Shown here one piece after another: positions 11,079-23,397 of a DNA stretch of 64,000 bases. The stretch covers positions 27,860,232 through 27,924,231 of the forward strand of contig CM037880.1 in the NCBI GenBank assembly GCA_021292165.1, in the 5' to 3' direction. Within the stretch, counting starts at the first letter, position 1. Each line of letters begins with the position of its first letter. The translations under genes were made by a program, and so were the position numbers. The stretch comes from Shinisaurus crocodilurus (lineage: Eukaryota; Chordata; Lepidosauria; Squamata; Shinisauridae). The notes under the pieces are model-generated. The model was not told the origin of the DNA. It did no database searches and saw only the letters and a program-made list of their open reading frames with translations.

Positions 11079-11429
11079 CCCTCCTTCAGTCTCACAGGTG
11101 ATGGATGCTGGGGCAATACAAATACTGGTCTATTTTATAGAGGAGGTGGGTACCTGGATACCTGGGCTCTGCCTCCCTGCAACCCTGCCCTGCAAATAAC
11201 TGATGCAAATTGCTATTAGGATGGGCAAGAGCAGTGAGTCTAATAATGTATATACTGGCAACACCACTAAGCTTTCCCTGAACTACCAATACCATCACCG
11301 GGAGCCAGGTCAATTGCTGAGATTTTCTGCCTTATGTCTTTGATGTGGTTAAAAGAATGGCATTTTCCCGCAAATCTGCGCATTTATATGAAATAACTAT
11401 GTCTACCTATGATCCTATGATTGTATATA

Positions 11430-11665
11430 CATGGGGCTGGATCCAGATTTATAATGGATCAACTCCACTCGTGGAAGTAGACTTTCCTGACCCCTCTTCC
11501 CATGGCAGCCCCTCCAGCCCTCTGAAAATGCTACAGAGAAAGTCAAGAATGGGGTGAGATGTGGTGTGGGGGGAGGGAAGAGGCACCTTCCACAAGCGGA
11601 GCCCTTCCTCTGGAGGAAGGCTGATGCCATGGTGGGGGAAAAGCAGGTGGAACTGAACTCCAGAT
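11430..11665. repeat. Unnamed repeat, copy 2 (pair with 6335-6560)
   Basis: Same block order as the copy at 6335-6560, ending in a GGAGGAAGGCTGATGCC segment. Open frames on the minus strand here are accidental. Confidence 0.55.
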
Positions 11666-12487
11666 GACAACTGCTTCTTATCTGCCTAACATCTAAGAAT
11701 GTCCCCAGTGTAATATACCTAGATTGGATCAGGGAAACCAAATGAGAAAATCTATATAATCTAGATACAGACTTAGGATGCTGAGAAAGCAAAGGGAATT
11801 TTATAAATATCAAAGCGCTGAAAATTACAAAATGTATAGGGAAATTTATTGGTTTTCAGGGTAGGGTATAATACTATCCCCCCCCCCCCCCCCATTTACA
11901 CCAGAACAACTGCTAAGGAGTCAAACTTCACAGTGTATTTGGTGTTATTATTTTGATAGGCAACACTGCCATCCTGAAACAGATTTTATTCTTGGCTTTC
12001 AAGCTCCTTTAAGCAGAATTCCTAATCTATAGAACATAAATACAATTTTGGCAATAGAAAGAAGCTACTGAACAGGGGGAAATCCAGAAATAAAGCTTTA
12101 TGTTGAGGGACTCATGTAAAATGCCAACCAACTGCTTCGATTATTCATTTAAAATGTATGCATTTTGTGTCATACAGCCAAACTAAACACACATAGTGTA
12201 GCTATGAGTGATAGTTTCCCTTACACTATAAGTAAGTGTGCATGGCCCTGATTCAGATTGTGGCCACAGACAGTGCCCTGGGAGCAAGGTTAAATCTTTC
12301 CCCCCACATTTCCCCCCAAATTCCACTCCATGGGGGGGGGAGGATGTGGAGGCCAATGTGGAGGCATCATATGAGGAATCAATTCTAGTATGGTGAAATT
12401 AATTTTTGCAGTTTATTTAAAATGAAGGAATAATGAGGAGACAGGAAGCAGGATTCCTTCTCCCTTCTTTACTCTTCCACCAATTCT

Positions 12488-12629
12488 TTAAGGGTGCAAT
12501 CCTATGCATGTTTAGACAGAAACAAATCCTACAACTCCCAGTGTTCCCCAGCCAGCATGGCTGGCTGGGGAACACTGAGAGTTGTAGGACTTTTTTCTGT
12601 CTAAATATGCATAGAATTGCACCCTAAAT
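12488..12629. repeat. TTAA-flanked palindromic MITE, copy 1
   Basis: It starts TTAAGGGTGCAATCCTATGC and ends GCATAGAATTGCACCCTAAA. The centre is the palindrome CCCCAGCCAGCATGGCTGGC next to CTACAACTCCCAG/AGAGTTGTAGG. The TTAA next to GGGTGCAATCC suggests piggyBac-type ends (inference). Confidence 0.7.
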
Positions 12630-12649
12630 CAGTTAAGAAAGTGCCTTAC

Positions 12650-12721
12650 CTGTGTCAGCAAATCCATTTCCCCCAATAAATCGCTGAACATCTGATCTAT
12701 ATCTTCACATGCTTCCTCCAT
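12650..12721 (-). CDS. APBB1IP: APBB1IP first coding exon: start codon and talin-binding helix
   Basis: A 72-nt exon of 24 codons from ATG (complement of 12719-12721) to the donor GTAAGG left of 12650. The peptide reads MEEACEDIDQMFSDLLGEMD then LLTQ. This is the amphipathic helix that binds the talin rod and head in RIAM. The splice acceptor TTTTTCAG directly abuts the ATG, so the start codon is the first triplet of the exon and the whole 5' UTR must come from an upstream exon. The start choice is certain: homologues begin at the same point, and there is no room for another in-frame ATG within the exon upstream. Confidence 0.95.
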
Positions 12722-13398
12722 CTGAAAAACATCAGACATAGATGAGAATATTACACTTCACTATCTACAAAGAACACAGAAAACTTTTCTACAACAGAAA
12801 AGTCATATCCTCTAGTTTTATTCTATTAAAATTGTCTGTACCTTTCCTCCTATGATATTGAAATAAACCATTTCATTTTAAAAAGGGTTTGGGGAAACTA
12901 ATTCTCAAGGGTTTTTGCTCATCAAGTAGCCCTTCTTCTCCACGGTGGGTCGCTGATCACCTGTGCTGGTCCTGTGGTGTCCTTTGCCTCCTCCGAAGAA
13001 ATATTCCCAGCCTCTTAATCAGATCTCAGTAAAACAATCACTAAAGTAAGTTTGTAACTTTCCCCATGATCTTGCCTGACTTCATTGGTCTTTGGAGAAG
13101 TTTGATTCATTGGAGAACACCTGCCACATGAATAAACAATGTGCAGAGTACCTCTACACATTTTTTATTCCCACAAAAGATTCAATTTCCACAAAAGATT
13201 CAAGCTTCTTAATCGTTACTGATTCTTACATTATTCTATCAAAGAAATAAAAGACTTTATCACATTTTCAAGATTTATTTGAACACAAATGGTGGTCAGG
13301 AGATAGAATGGGAAGGTTCCAGCTGCCTGGAAATTGATCTATTGGCTATTTTTCATTATCCTGATTACAATGACATGGACATTTATTCATTTAGTACA

Positions 13399-13540
13399 TT
13401 AAGGATGCAAGCCTATGCGAGTTTAGACAGAAAAAAGCCCTACAATTCCCAGCAAACCCCTGCCAGCTATGCTGGCTGGGGCATGCTGGGAGTTATAAAC
13501 CTTTTTTCTATTTAAACATGCATAGGATTGCACCCTAAGG
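13399..13540. repeat. TTAA-flanked palindromic MITE, copy 2
   Basis: It starts TTAAGGATGCAAGCCTATGC and ends GCATAGGATTGCACCCTAAG. The centre TGCCAGCTATGCTGGCTGGG is palindromic. Confidence 0.7.
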
Positions 13541-13559
13541 TAGCATACGTGAGGTCCCA

Positions 13560-13880
13560 TCTAGGCCAGGGATGGGCAATGTCAGGGGCTCCAGAGGCCA
13601 CTTTCAATCCCCTGCCCCCTAGGGGCTGCACCCTTGCTGCCGTGCTGCCAAGTATGGTGGCAGCAAAAAAAAAATTGGTTTGCCATTGAATTTTGGCAGC
13701 AAGTAAAAAAAGGAGGAGTAAAAAGGTCACATTTCACTTGTTTTTAGCTTGAAAACAAGCTATATTTGACCTTTTAAACCTGCCCCCCATAGCAATATAC
13801 TTGCAAGTCGTGCTCTTGTGCAGATCTCATGAATTTCAGTGGGGTTGGGGGGATTGTGCCTAAGGCATTCAAGTATACCA
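13560..13880. repeat. hAT-like degenerate repeat fragment
   Basis: CCAGGGATGGGCAATGTCAG start and gene-poor GC-rich interior resemble the fragments at 34290-34620 and 35775-36090. Ends and target duplication are not resolved. Confidence 0.35.
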
Positions 13881-14171
13881 CTTTGCCAACAATAATAAGA
13901 AATAACAGATTGATTCAGTTCACTTGTTTTGCCACTGCATAATCAAGTGACTGATGCAAACTTGGCTTCCTAACATCTTTGACCATGTTAGATGTGATCA
14001 ACTGACTGGTGAAATAATGAGTTGACTATCTTCCTAATCCTAGTTGTAAAATCTAGGGGTGGCAGTGGAGAGTTAATAGGTACTTCCAATACCTGCAGAC
14101 CTATATGTTGTCATTATAGAAAACTGATAGCATGGATACAAAATTATGAAGACCCAGAAAAATAAATACAG

Positions 14172-14255
14172 GCCGGAATCCTAAGAATACTTTCTTGGAA
14201 TTAAGTCCTTTTGAAATCAAAGGGGCTTCCAAATAAACATGACTAGAACTGGGCT
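14172..14255. repeat. MITE fragment of the AGTAAGYCCCATTGA family
   Basis: GGCCGGAATCCTAAGAATAC ... GAATTAAGTCCTTTTGAAAT ... ACTGGGCTG is a diverged, partly deleted copy. The rest of 13880-15040 is unique-looking intron. Confidence 0.45.
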
Positions 14256-15039
14256 GTCAGAATAATTCCATGCAGCAAGAAAAATCTCCTGCTACTTGAT
14301 GAATAGTAGCTATTTATTCTGCCACTGAGGATTCCAATTAATTTTTCCGGGCCAACAGCTTTTTAACACATTGCCGATCATGAAGAAAAATTAACCAGTC
14401 TCTGACTTAATAGACAACAGAAGTTCTCTCCTGGAAAGAAACAGCCTTAGCCATGAGTTTATGGCTGATGCCCATATACTGAGGATGTATGCAAGACTCC
14501 AGCACATCCCTCAAGCCTCTGATTACCATAAATGAACAGCAGTGAAGCTGTAGGTTACTGACAACAGACCAGTGATCTGAGCAGATATGGTAATTGCTAG
14601 GGAGAGAAACAGTCAGCAAGGTTCAAGCTGGTTAATATTTATGAGATAAATATGAGGTTATCAGTTGGGCAGTTGTATTCTAAGAGACTGCTTTAACTAA
14701 ACGAAGTCTTGCACCACTGCAGCTGAAAAAGCATCTTCCTCTTGCCAACTGGAGCAGAGTTGGCAGAACCACATTGAAACACCCCAAATGCCAGAAAAAT
14801 GAAGCACAGCACCGTGCCTAAAAGACTGAAGACAACCGGAGAGCCTTTGGAATTCTTCCATCAGCACTTTCTCTCTCTCTCCCCACAAAAAAACTCCTTG
14901 CGTGGCAAAGCCATGCTCAGCAGATGCTGGCAGGCCAGTAGTCAGCAACAGGGATGGGTTCAGATCCTTGATCCACACAATAGGATGGGCAGTTTCCTTG
15001 CGCTGGTGTTGGGTTCCAACCACCCTACTGAATGACCCA

Positions 15040-15285
15040 CTGACCCAGTTTGCACACAACCCACAGCTAAACCATGTTTTCAAACTCTGAGTTAATTCCC
15101 CGAACAACTCAGAATTCTGGGTTCGGACATCATGATAAACAACCCAAGGACAGAGCATCCCTGGGTTGTTTATCACAGCAGGAGTGGGCAGGTAGGTGCA
15201 AATGGGCACGTGTGCTTGTTCCCACTCATTTTCTCAATGACCCCAGTTTGTTAACTGTGGGTTGTTAGGATGTGAGAACCGGGCC
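15040..15285. repeat. Palindromic MITE (AACCCACAG / GGGTTGTTTATCA family)
   Basis: Short inverted blocks include AAACAACCCAAGG/CCTGGGTTGTTT at about 15138-15172 and AACAACTCAG, with a GGGTTCGGACATCATGATAA core like the copy at 47405-47700. Confidence 0.55.
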
Positions 15286-16539
15286 ACTGAGTCAGTGCAG
15301 AATCTTTTGGAGTTGCTGAGGTAATAATATTAACATTCCTCTACTATACCACAGTAAAGCATGAACAGACACTTCGTGTCTTATGCTGTACAGATTATCA
15401 TTATTTTAAAAAATTCTCCAGAATTGGGAACATGGCACTTGCCCCAATTTCATATGATAGGGGGGAAACCACCATGAATTTGGTTCTGAACTGAGAACAC
15501 AGTAGAGAGGAGTGCATTTAGATAATCACACTATAGCATACTTAGCCTAATGGTTAATCCAGCCAAAGTTAAGAACTTTATTTATTTATTTATTAGATGT
15601 ATATACTGCTGTCCATAATTAAAAATATATCTAAGCAGTTAATCATCAGATCACTGAAGTACTGAATGTCCTACTATACAACTGAACACTATTATGAATG
15701 ATACATATTCCCTTTCTTGACTTATACTACAAGATTATTAATAATAAATATATGCTGAGGATATAATGCCTGGCACTCCGGAGTCAAATTCTAGAATGCT
15801 AACTTATGATTTAGTGAGAGATATAAGAGAGAGCCTTGTTTCTTCCTTTTTTTCTTTTTAGCATTCATTGCACTGATTCTTATCAAATAAATAACAATTC
15901 AAAATCTCATCACCAAACAGATGGACTATCAGCAATTGCAATTTCTGACACTCCAAAACTGATTAGTGTGAAATCAAATAAAAACATGGCCCTCAGGCAT
16001 ATATTGGATTTATAGATATTTGGGGATTATCATTTATGTTCAATAACAACATAAGCTCAGATGTGTATTTGTAATAGGGAAATTTGTTAATGTGGCACAT
16101 TGTCTGCTTTTCCTTGATCTTGTTTTTTAATGGAATGTGAAAACAACTGGAATTTGATATTGTTTTACAAGTCTAACATTGTAGAACATGTCCCTATTCC
16201 ACAAGGAATTGGTCAAATCTACGGAGTTGGAGCCATTCAGCAGTAAGAGGAAAACAACATTTTACACAATTCTCTTATTAATCAGCTTGATGGAAGACAA
16301 GAAGGAAAAGGCTCATCTAGGTAGCAGCAACTTGACATTGCAGTACACAGTAGGGAATATGGGGAAAGAAGGTACCTTTTCCCAGAGCCCATATGCTATG
16401 TGGGGAGCCAGCCACGCAGCTAGTCCTGCACCATCAAGACTGTACAGTGTGGACTGTAGCATCCTGAATATTTAGACTGTACGAAATCAAAAGAAGAGCC
16501 AAAACGGTGCTTTTGGTCCCCACCACAAGCCCTGCCTGG

Positions 16540-16706
16540 ATGAGCTCTTGGGATCTTGAAGTATCTTTCCCTGACATCATAGGCCTCGTAGGATCTTGAA
16601 GTATCTTTCCCTGACATCGTAGGCCTTGTAGGATCTTGAAGTATCTTTCCCTGACTTCGTAGGCCTCGTAGGATCTTGAAGTATCTTTCCCTGACATCGC
16701 AGGCAT
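16540..16706. repeat. Minisatellite, 40-bp unit, four copies
   Basis: The unit GGATCTTGAAGTATCTTTCC plus CTGACATCGTAGGCCTCGTA repeats four times with only a few substitutions (16551, 16591, 16631, 16671). The first unit is preceded by a partial match. The period is not a multiple of three, so open frames across it show the same repeat in shifting frames and are not genes. Confidence 0.9.
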
Positions 16707-16814
16707 TGGTTTCATCAGCATTAATGCAAATTTGTTTCACAATACTGAGTCACACATTCTGCACAGTGTCACTAGTTTATTATACATTGTTGTGACTGAC
16801 TCAAATATCCAATC

Positions 16815-17128
16815 TCAGTGCTGGCTCCAGGTTTTGGAGGGCCCTCGGGCAAGATACTATCAATGGGCCCTCTTCCTCAGTGAATCGGTCTTCTCACCAG
16901 CTGCTATTGCTCTTTATTCATTTTTTCATCATTGCTACTACTTGCTTGCTTGACAGGCAGAGAGCCAATGAGCAAGCAGGCCGTAGCGTCTATTGCTCCT
17001 CCTTCTCACCACCACCATTGCCTGGGCCAGAGCAAGAGGCAAGTAGGCTGCAATGGTGAAAAGGAGAAGCAAGTCCAGAGTTCTCTAGCTAATGGCCCCC
17101 TGACCTCAGCAGGTGCCTGACCCTGATG
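16815..17128. repeat. Non-autonomous DNA-transposon-like repeat, copy 1
   Basis: It starts CAGTGCTGGCTCCAGGTTTT. It shares GACAGGCAGAGAGCCAATGA, GGGCCAGAGCAAGAGGCAAG and the GGTGCCTGA end with copies at 51110-51455 and 63196-63538 (this copy is in reverse to those). hAT-like ends are a guess. Confidence 0.6.
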
Positions 17129-17139
17129 CCTTTCCGAAC

Positions 17140-18198
17140 AGCATTACTATCATGAAGAATTCTGGGCCATTGATAAGAGCTGGAAAAAATATTTCAAAAT
17201 CTAAGGTCACACGCTGTTTAAAATGATTCAGGAGGAAGTGATTCTCTACAATGTATCTCTCAGGGGCTCAAGTTCTAGAAGAAACTAGAAGATTCTGCAG
17301 AGCGTAATAAAAGGCATAATACAGCAACTACCATTTTAGTTCACATTGCTAGTGACTGGAGAAGAGGGGGGAAAGATGCAAAGCCTGAGTCAAAGGATTA
17401 GAGGAAAGAAAGACAAGGAATTGATTTTTAAACATCTCAAAAACATTGGGCCAGTTTTCTCTTAACAATAGGGCAGAATTCTTCAGAAGTCTGGCTTTTT
17501 GGGAATGAGGAAGCATGCTGGATTGCTCCCAACTGGTTCTTCCTACCAGTGGGAGTGGCTAACAAATCAGGGACCCTCCTAGCTTATTGTTATGTGTGAA
17601 ACTGGGCATTAAAATTATACAAAAACTAAAGGAAAACATATCAACTTGCAGAAAGGTGTTTTTATACATAATACAGTTCCAGAACAGAAATTCTCACCCA
17701 AATCACATTTTAGGTGGGGGTAAACTGTATTTGGTTCAAAGTGTTTAACTACTCATTGAAAAATTTGAATCTATGAAAAGTTTTTTAAAATTTTAATTTA
17801 AAAAAATATCTATAGAATTTATAAACTGGATGCGCTATTGGTAGTCATTTTGTTTGTTTTTTTGAATACTGTAACATGTAGTTAGCTTCTTATCCTGCAG
17901 CTATAGCTTTTCCCCTATAGGAACAGCCAGAATAATCAAATTATTAAATACATAATAAATATATAATCGAATACATGCAATTACCTGAACACAACAAAAT
18001 AACATATATATTTTTTTGATAGAGATATAATTGATGGGTACGAGAGGCCTGGGAGAGAATATTCAGCAGTATTCGCACTGAAATTTTGCCATATTCAACC
18101 ATTTAAAAAGAACAGTTGTCAACAATATAGAGTGCAATCTAATTCAGAGTAGAGCAGAAGTACAAACCACTTCTACAGTCAGCCATGTAAATGACAGG
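17140..18198. other. APBB1IP intron 1, no recognisable element
   Basis: AT-rich, unique-looking sequence with short homopolymer runs. I see no gene or repeat I can place. Confidence 0.4.
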
Positions 18199-18895
18199 AT
18201 TATTATTATTATTATTATTACTACTACTACTACTACTGATATACTGCTTAAATATAATAAAATGCCTACGTTGTTCACATTTAAACATTAAAATCACATT
18301 TAAAATACAATAAAAATATAATATTAAAAACAATTTCAATTACAAAAATACAGAGCAATACATGGGCATGAAAAATGGGGCAGCATGATTATTTTAATTT
18401 AAATCAGGGAAAGCCAGGGTGGACAAGTGCATTTTCAGGAGGTGTTTGAAACATGCCACATTTTCTGCCTCCCGAACTGCACGGGGAAGTGTTTTCCAAA
18501 GGGTAGGCGCTACTACTGAGAAGGCCCGCTGCCAAGGTATTACATAGTGACATTACATTAATTTTGGAATGACCAGCAAAGTCTCCTCTATTGATCTTAA
18601 ATGTTGGCTGGGTATACATAAGGGAAGGCGGTCTGCTAGGTATGCTGGTTCCAAGTTGTTTAGGGCTTTGTATGACAATAGCATAACCTTGAACATGGCT
18701 TGGTAGCTAACAGGCAGCCAATGCAGTTCTTTTAGCACATATCTTATGTGAGCATAGATGGGTGCCCCAGTGAGCACCCTAGCTGCTGCATTCTGTACCA
18801 GCTGCAGCTTCTGAACCAGGCACAGGGGAAGCCCCACATAGAGTGCATTACAGTAGTCTAATTGTGAGGTTATCAATGCATGGTTCGCTGTAACT
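18199..18895 (-). repeat. L2 LINE 3' end with reverse-transcriptase C-terminus (minus)
   Basis: The minus-strand frame 18876-18553 reads MITSQLDYCNALYVGLPLCL, then QLVQNAAARVLTG and ELHWLPVSYQAMFK, the diagnostic C-terminal thumb of L2 ORF2. It carries on into a 3' tail with (ATT)n(ACT)n at 18199-18238. 5'-truncated, with a frame change near 18560. It is in antisense to no host gene; the element and APBB1IP are on the same strand. Confidence 0.88.
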
Positions 18896-19139
18896 AGGCT
18901 ATTCTATCCAGGAATGGGTGTAGTTGGTGTACCAACCAAAGTTGGTAATGGGTGCTCCAAACCACCAAAGTCACCTGGGTCTCCAGTAACAGAGATGGAT
19001 CCAGGCACACCCCCAAACTACAAACCTGCTCCTTCAGAGGGAGTTTGCCACAAGTGCCGGTTAACATTTCCGTCTACCTGTTCTGATCTCCTGCTTAACT
19101 GAAGGAGAAGCAGAAGGATGTGCTTCAAGAGCACTTAAA

Positions 19140-20280
19140 CTTAATTAGCGAAACACTGTTGAATTAACAGGGTGATCAAAAGAACAGTATGGGTTGGAAA
19201 AGATAGCTGCTTGTTAGCAAAGGCTCCTTTTCACAGTCAGAAACCATGTGGGCTGAACACAGGATCATGTGTCCACTGTCCTCACTCCCACCCTGCAAGT
19301 CTTCATAGGCTATTGCAGTACTCCCTTGTCACCTAATAGTGTGGAAGCAACATGACTTATGCGCTGTTTCCTTTCAGATTTTATAGCTGCTTAAAGAGCC
19401 ATTGCTTATTCTGGAAGTCTTTCCCCCAATTTTAACCTGCTCCAGCCTTCTATTTACCTCTTGCCCTGTATAATAAAATTAAAGTGGATGCAGATTAAGG
19501 AGTGGCTTTCTCAGGATATGAAGCTATGTATTCAAAGAAACCTCCTTCCATTTGCCACTTCCAGAGTTTGCTCCTAGCTCCCCAACTAAAAAAGACACAA
19601 GATTCTTGTGCCAAGGTGTTTATCTTCTCTTTGCAGTAAAAGTTCACATAACAGTTGTTTAACCATTAAAAAGTTAAGTCTTTCTCTCCCTGATTGGTAG
19701 ATAGGATCCTCCCACGCCCCCTCATGTGGCTTTCTGGATCAAGAATTAGTTAACTGTTCTCAGCAGTTCTCCCAGCAGGGTACCTCCTTATTCAACCACA
19801 CAAACAAGAGTTTCCCTCCACTGTGAAATGAGCATCTTGAAATGCAGCCCTTTTTTCTCTCTGAGATGTGGCAAAAGGGAGGAGAGATAATGCAAAATGT
19901 AGTGATGGACCCGTTAAGAAACTGTCCTGGGGCAGTGGAGTATAAACTGCGTACATTCTTAGCAAGGCAAACTGTAGGTCAGGGTGAAATTCATTTGCAT
20001 CCAAGAAGAATCACAATGACTGGAGGTTACTTTCATTATAAATAGAACCACTTGTATTTGCATGCAGGCAGTTTCAAATCATCTAATATAGCCAACATTA
20101 GGTCTGATTCACACAGTAATTTTTGCCAGCAACTTTTCTCCACATAATCACCCTTGGCCACGCAAGACAAGTGCCTAAAATCACATAATACTATGCAAAC
20201 TGGAAGAATATGGGCAACGTTGTCTTGATTTCTTAGCACTTTTTAGAGCTGCCACAATCATAGAAATCATGCAAGAGCAT
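19140..20280. other. APBB1IP intron 1, no recognisable element
   Basis: Nothing placed between the L2 copy and the SINE at 20282. Short frames at 19792-20239 on both strands lack any domain signature. Confidence 0.4.
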
Positions 20281-20281
20281 G

Positions 20282-20450
20282 AAAGTGCTTTGCATGCAGA
20301 AGGTCCCAGTTTCAATCCCTAGCATTTCCAGTTTAAAAGGATTAGGTAGCAGATGATAGGGAAAAATCTGTATCTGACACCCTGGAGAGTTACGGCTAGA
20401 TGGAGCAATGGTGTGACTCAATATAAGGCAGCTGCATATGTGACAGTTCA
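20282..20450 (+). repeat. tRNA-derived SINE, copy 2
   Basis: GCTTTGCATGCAGAAGGTCC, B-box-like GTTTCAATCCC, GTTAAAAGGATTAGGTAG-like middle and ATATAAGGCAGCTGCATATG end. 5'-truncated at the tRNA head. Confidence 0.8.
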
Positions 20451-21086
20451 CATGACAGGTTTTCCTTGTGATGATGCATCCCACATACTGGGCATGTTAA
20501 AAAATAAAATTAAATTAAAAATAGCTGCATATGACCAAACGGACCACCCCTTAGATAACATGTCATTCAATTATACAGGGGACTCTATGCTTTAGCACAT
20601 TCTCAATGCCTGATGGTTCTCAGCTTTGAAAGCCCCTGGGAGTGGTAGCAGTGGTTCAGGCATACAGAAATGGAACCTAACTTCTCCCGTTTCTGCTCCA
20701 GGATAGCATTCATCACTGACTAATCTGGAAATATGCAATGGAGGTTCTGGAGGCCAAAAGTGTTGTTTATACTGTACTTTTTCATTCCAAATCCAAGACA
20801 AGCCATGCCTCAATTAAGATGCATGTGAAAATATTGCTCTTTGGAGATACAGATTTTGTAGGAAAAAAAGTGTTAATAACCAAGATATTATTAACCCAGG
20901 TATTAAATCCTACAAATTTGTGGCTCAGTAGAACAAGATGCTTCATCTTAAATCCACTTAGTGCAGAGAGCACTGGTTGGGGAGGGGTTCCATCCGGAAA
21001 CCTCCTTAAACAGCCCATCACATCCTCTGATAAATCAAGCTAAATATAAATCAACAAGCATGTATTGTGGTTTGGCAACTCATTCT

Positions 21087-21116
21087 CTCACCCCACCCCC
21101 ACCCCACCCCCACCCC

Positions 21117-21152
<36 letters not shown>
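21087..21152. repeat. Compound simple repeat (CCCCAC)n(TC)n(CA)n
   Basis: C-rich hexamer-like repeats at 21091-21116, (TC)n at 21117-21138, then (AC)n to 21151. The open frames across it are artefacts. Confidence 0.9.
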
Positions 21153-21309
21153 TGGTTTTGCTGCATGCCTGGCTGGAAGTATAAAAACAGGGGCATTGTC
21201 AAGCACCTGCCATATACGCTGCATTACAAGACTCTCATACGAAGTTCAGCTTTGTAGCTCACGGGTTTTCAAGGCCTGCCTACAGCATAGTGCTAGTAGA
21301 GCACACACT

Positions 21310-21775
21310 TTGCCTACATTAGATTTTGCAAATTTCTGTGGAAAGAAGTTTGAGGAACTGGCAAAACTACTGGTAAAGAAGCGTGAACATACAAAATCTT
21401 TTCAGACCAGCACAGGGTGTGAAACAGGCCGGCCGTCATATCCACTTTTCCTCTTGTGAATTCAGTAACACGATTTTCTGAAATAAGGGAACCTCTTTTA
21501 TGCCATCCTGGAAAAAGGGGGCAGTCTATTTTGTTATACCCCTTTATTATAATTTTTAAAAATGCCGGTAATTTATATATTATATATATACACCTTTTAA
21601 AAATGCAGTAGGTGCGGGAGAAGTCAATACTGCGGTTCTTCCTCTGTGTTGCAAGAAAGTTGCTGTTCCGGCTTACACTAGATTTTGCAAATTTCTGTGG
21701 CAGGAAGTTTGCAGAATTGGCAAAACCACTGTTAACATAAAAAAATCTTTTCAGATCAACAGAAGGAGGAAGGTT
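21310..21775. repeat. Diverged direct duplication of about 95 bp
   Basis: TTAGATTTTGCAAATTTCTG at about 21319 and CTAGATTTTGCAAATTTCTG at about 21677 start two related blocks that stay alignable for about 95 bp. They read the same peptide core LDFANFCG-K/R-KF-ELAK in the plus sense. The second hits a stop after about 20 residues. Confidence 0.6.
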
Positions 21776-21849
21776 GCTATGATGAAACTGAGCTGCCCTT
21801 CCACCCCTCCTCTCCCCATATATACACACCTACACAACTTCCTAGTTCA

Positions 21850-22215
21850 GGGGAGAGGAACCTGTAGCCCTCCAGGTGTCGTTCGGAATATTTATTTGCA
21901 GCACTTTTACCATGCTCTTCAACCAAAAAAAGGCTCCCAGCATGGCTTACAAAGATTAATAATAAGGTGGTCCCTACCCTCAGGCTTACAATCTAAAAGA
22001 CATGACACAAAAGGAAAAGGGATTGGGAGGGAGAAGGGAAAAAAGCAAAAACTCAGGCACATGTTCTTAGTTTCAAAATTCTCATAGGTGTTCTTTTTGG
22101 GAGAGAAGGGTGAAACAAGCTCCCTGCAACTCCCATCATCCCTGAATATTGACTATGCTGGCTGGGGCTGATGGGAGCTGGTGCCCAACAACATCTGGAA
22201 GGCTGCAGGTCCCCC
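21850..22215. repeat. Palindromic MITE interrupted by an L2-like fragment
   Basis: Left half GGAACCTGTAGCCCTCCAGG and right half GCAACTCCCATCATCCCTGA ... ACATCTGGAAGGCTGCAGG are the two sides of the CTCCCAGATGTGTTGG family. An A-rich LINE-tail-like segment, about 21890-22125, lies between them. Confidence 0.5.
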
Positions 22216-22583
22216 CACCCTTGTTGTAGCTAGATCCTTAGGCAGGGCTTAATTTATAAAAATGAGAGGCACTGAGACGCAAACTGTCTGGAAGCCAACT
22301 TCACCGGTGGGGGAGGAAGAAGGGGCAGGAAAAGCTGTGAGGGAAAGTACACGTTCAGAAACTTTATTCATTTCATTTATTTAAAAAGTCTTAGACCCTG
22401 GCCTTTCTGCTACCACACTTGCAGGACCAGATAAAACCATTCGCAACAATTTTCAAATCAATTAAACCCCATCCAGCAACACAATCTGCTAAAAGGAAAT
22501 AGCGGGAACAATAATATAATACAATATTGGGTGTGGAGTGGGTCATCATCCTAGAAGAAGATAAAGGCTCATTTTCCACACTG

Positions 22584-22632
22584 CAAGTGGGAGTGGGAGT
22601 GGAAGTGGAAGTGGGGGTGGGAGTGGGAGCAA
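22584..22632 (+). repeat. G-rich tandem array (GTGGGA)n
   Basis: Eight or so units of GTGGGA/GTGGAA give closely spaced G3 runs on the plus strand, a possible G-quadruplex, about 0.9 kb downstream of APBB1IP inferred exon 1. Confidence 0.8.
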
Positions 22633-22874
22633 ATACACCCCACCCCGCTCATGGGATACAGGTAATATGAACAGTGGTCCTGAAAAGAGCTCAGCTCCAC
22701 GGGCTAGAACCGGGTGAGGAGGGGAGGGGTGTTATATTTGTTAAGAACCCCGTCTTTACATTGTACTGCATGTACTTCCCTCCCGCTCAAGTCCTATGCC
22801 TGGAGACAGAGTCAAGAGTTCAAAAAAGTTTAGCTACATTTTGCAACCAACCCCTTCAGCTTCTTTTACATATA

Positions 22875-23117
22875 CAGTCATGCCTTGGATTGAGAGCATA
22901 ATTTGTTCCGGAAACATGCTTGTAATCCAAAACACTATCAAAACGAAATCCCCCCAAAAAAATTTGTACAGAGATTTTTAATTTAAGCCGTACTACAGTA
23001 CTTGTATTGCAAGACGACGCTTGTATATCAAGTAAAAATAAATAAATAAATATTTAAAAATTTGCTTGTCTTGCAAAACGCTCTCAAACCAAGTTACTTG
23101 TAATCCAAGGTATTACT
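22875..23117. mobile_element. Tigger-like MITE, copy 1
   Basis: CAGTCATGCCTTGGATTGAG at one end and TAATCCAAGGTATTACT at the other, flanked by TA. The ends are inverted relatives (CAGTMATRCCTTGGATTG), as in Tc1/mariner-Tigger elements. Copies 2 and 3 are at 51484-51729 and 55058-55308 in the opposite orientation. Confidence 0.8.
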
Positions 23118-23344
23118 ATATATATATATATATACTTATAACATTTCTGTCCCCCATAACATAATATACATTGTTTTTATTAGGTCCAGTACCTTATTGT
23201 AAATGTTTTCACTGTTTAAGTTGTTTTAAATTTTGTATGTGAGAGATTTTATATTACGTCTTTATTATCTTGTATTATTTGTGATGTGTATTTTTTGTGT
23301 GAAGCGCGCCCAGAGAGCTTCAGCTATTAGAAGGTATAGAATTG

Positions 23345-23346
23345 AA

Positions 23347-23397
<51 letters not shown>
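23345..23397. repeat. (AAT)n microsatellite
   Basis: About 17 uninterrupted AAT triplets just downstream of inferred APBB1IP exon 1. Poly-Asn and poly-Ile frames here are artefacts. Confidence 0.95.

Noticed and set aside
16420..16740. Minus-strand frames with repeated GKDTSRSYEAY
   Set aside because: Created by the 40-bp minisatellite read in rotating frames.
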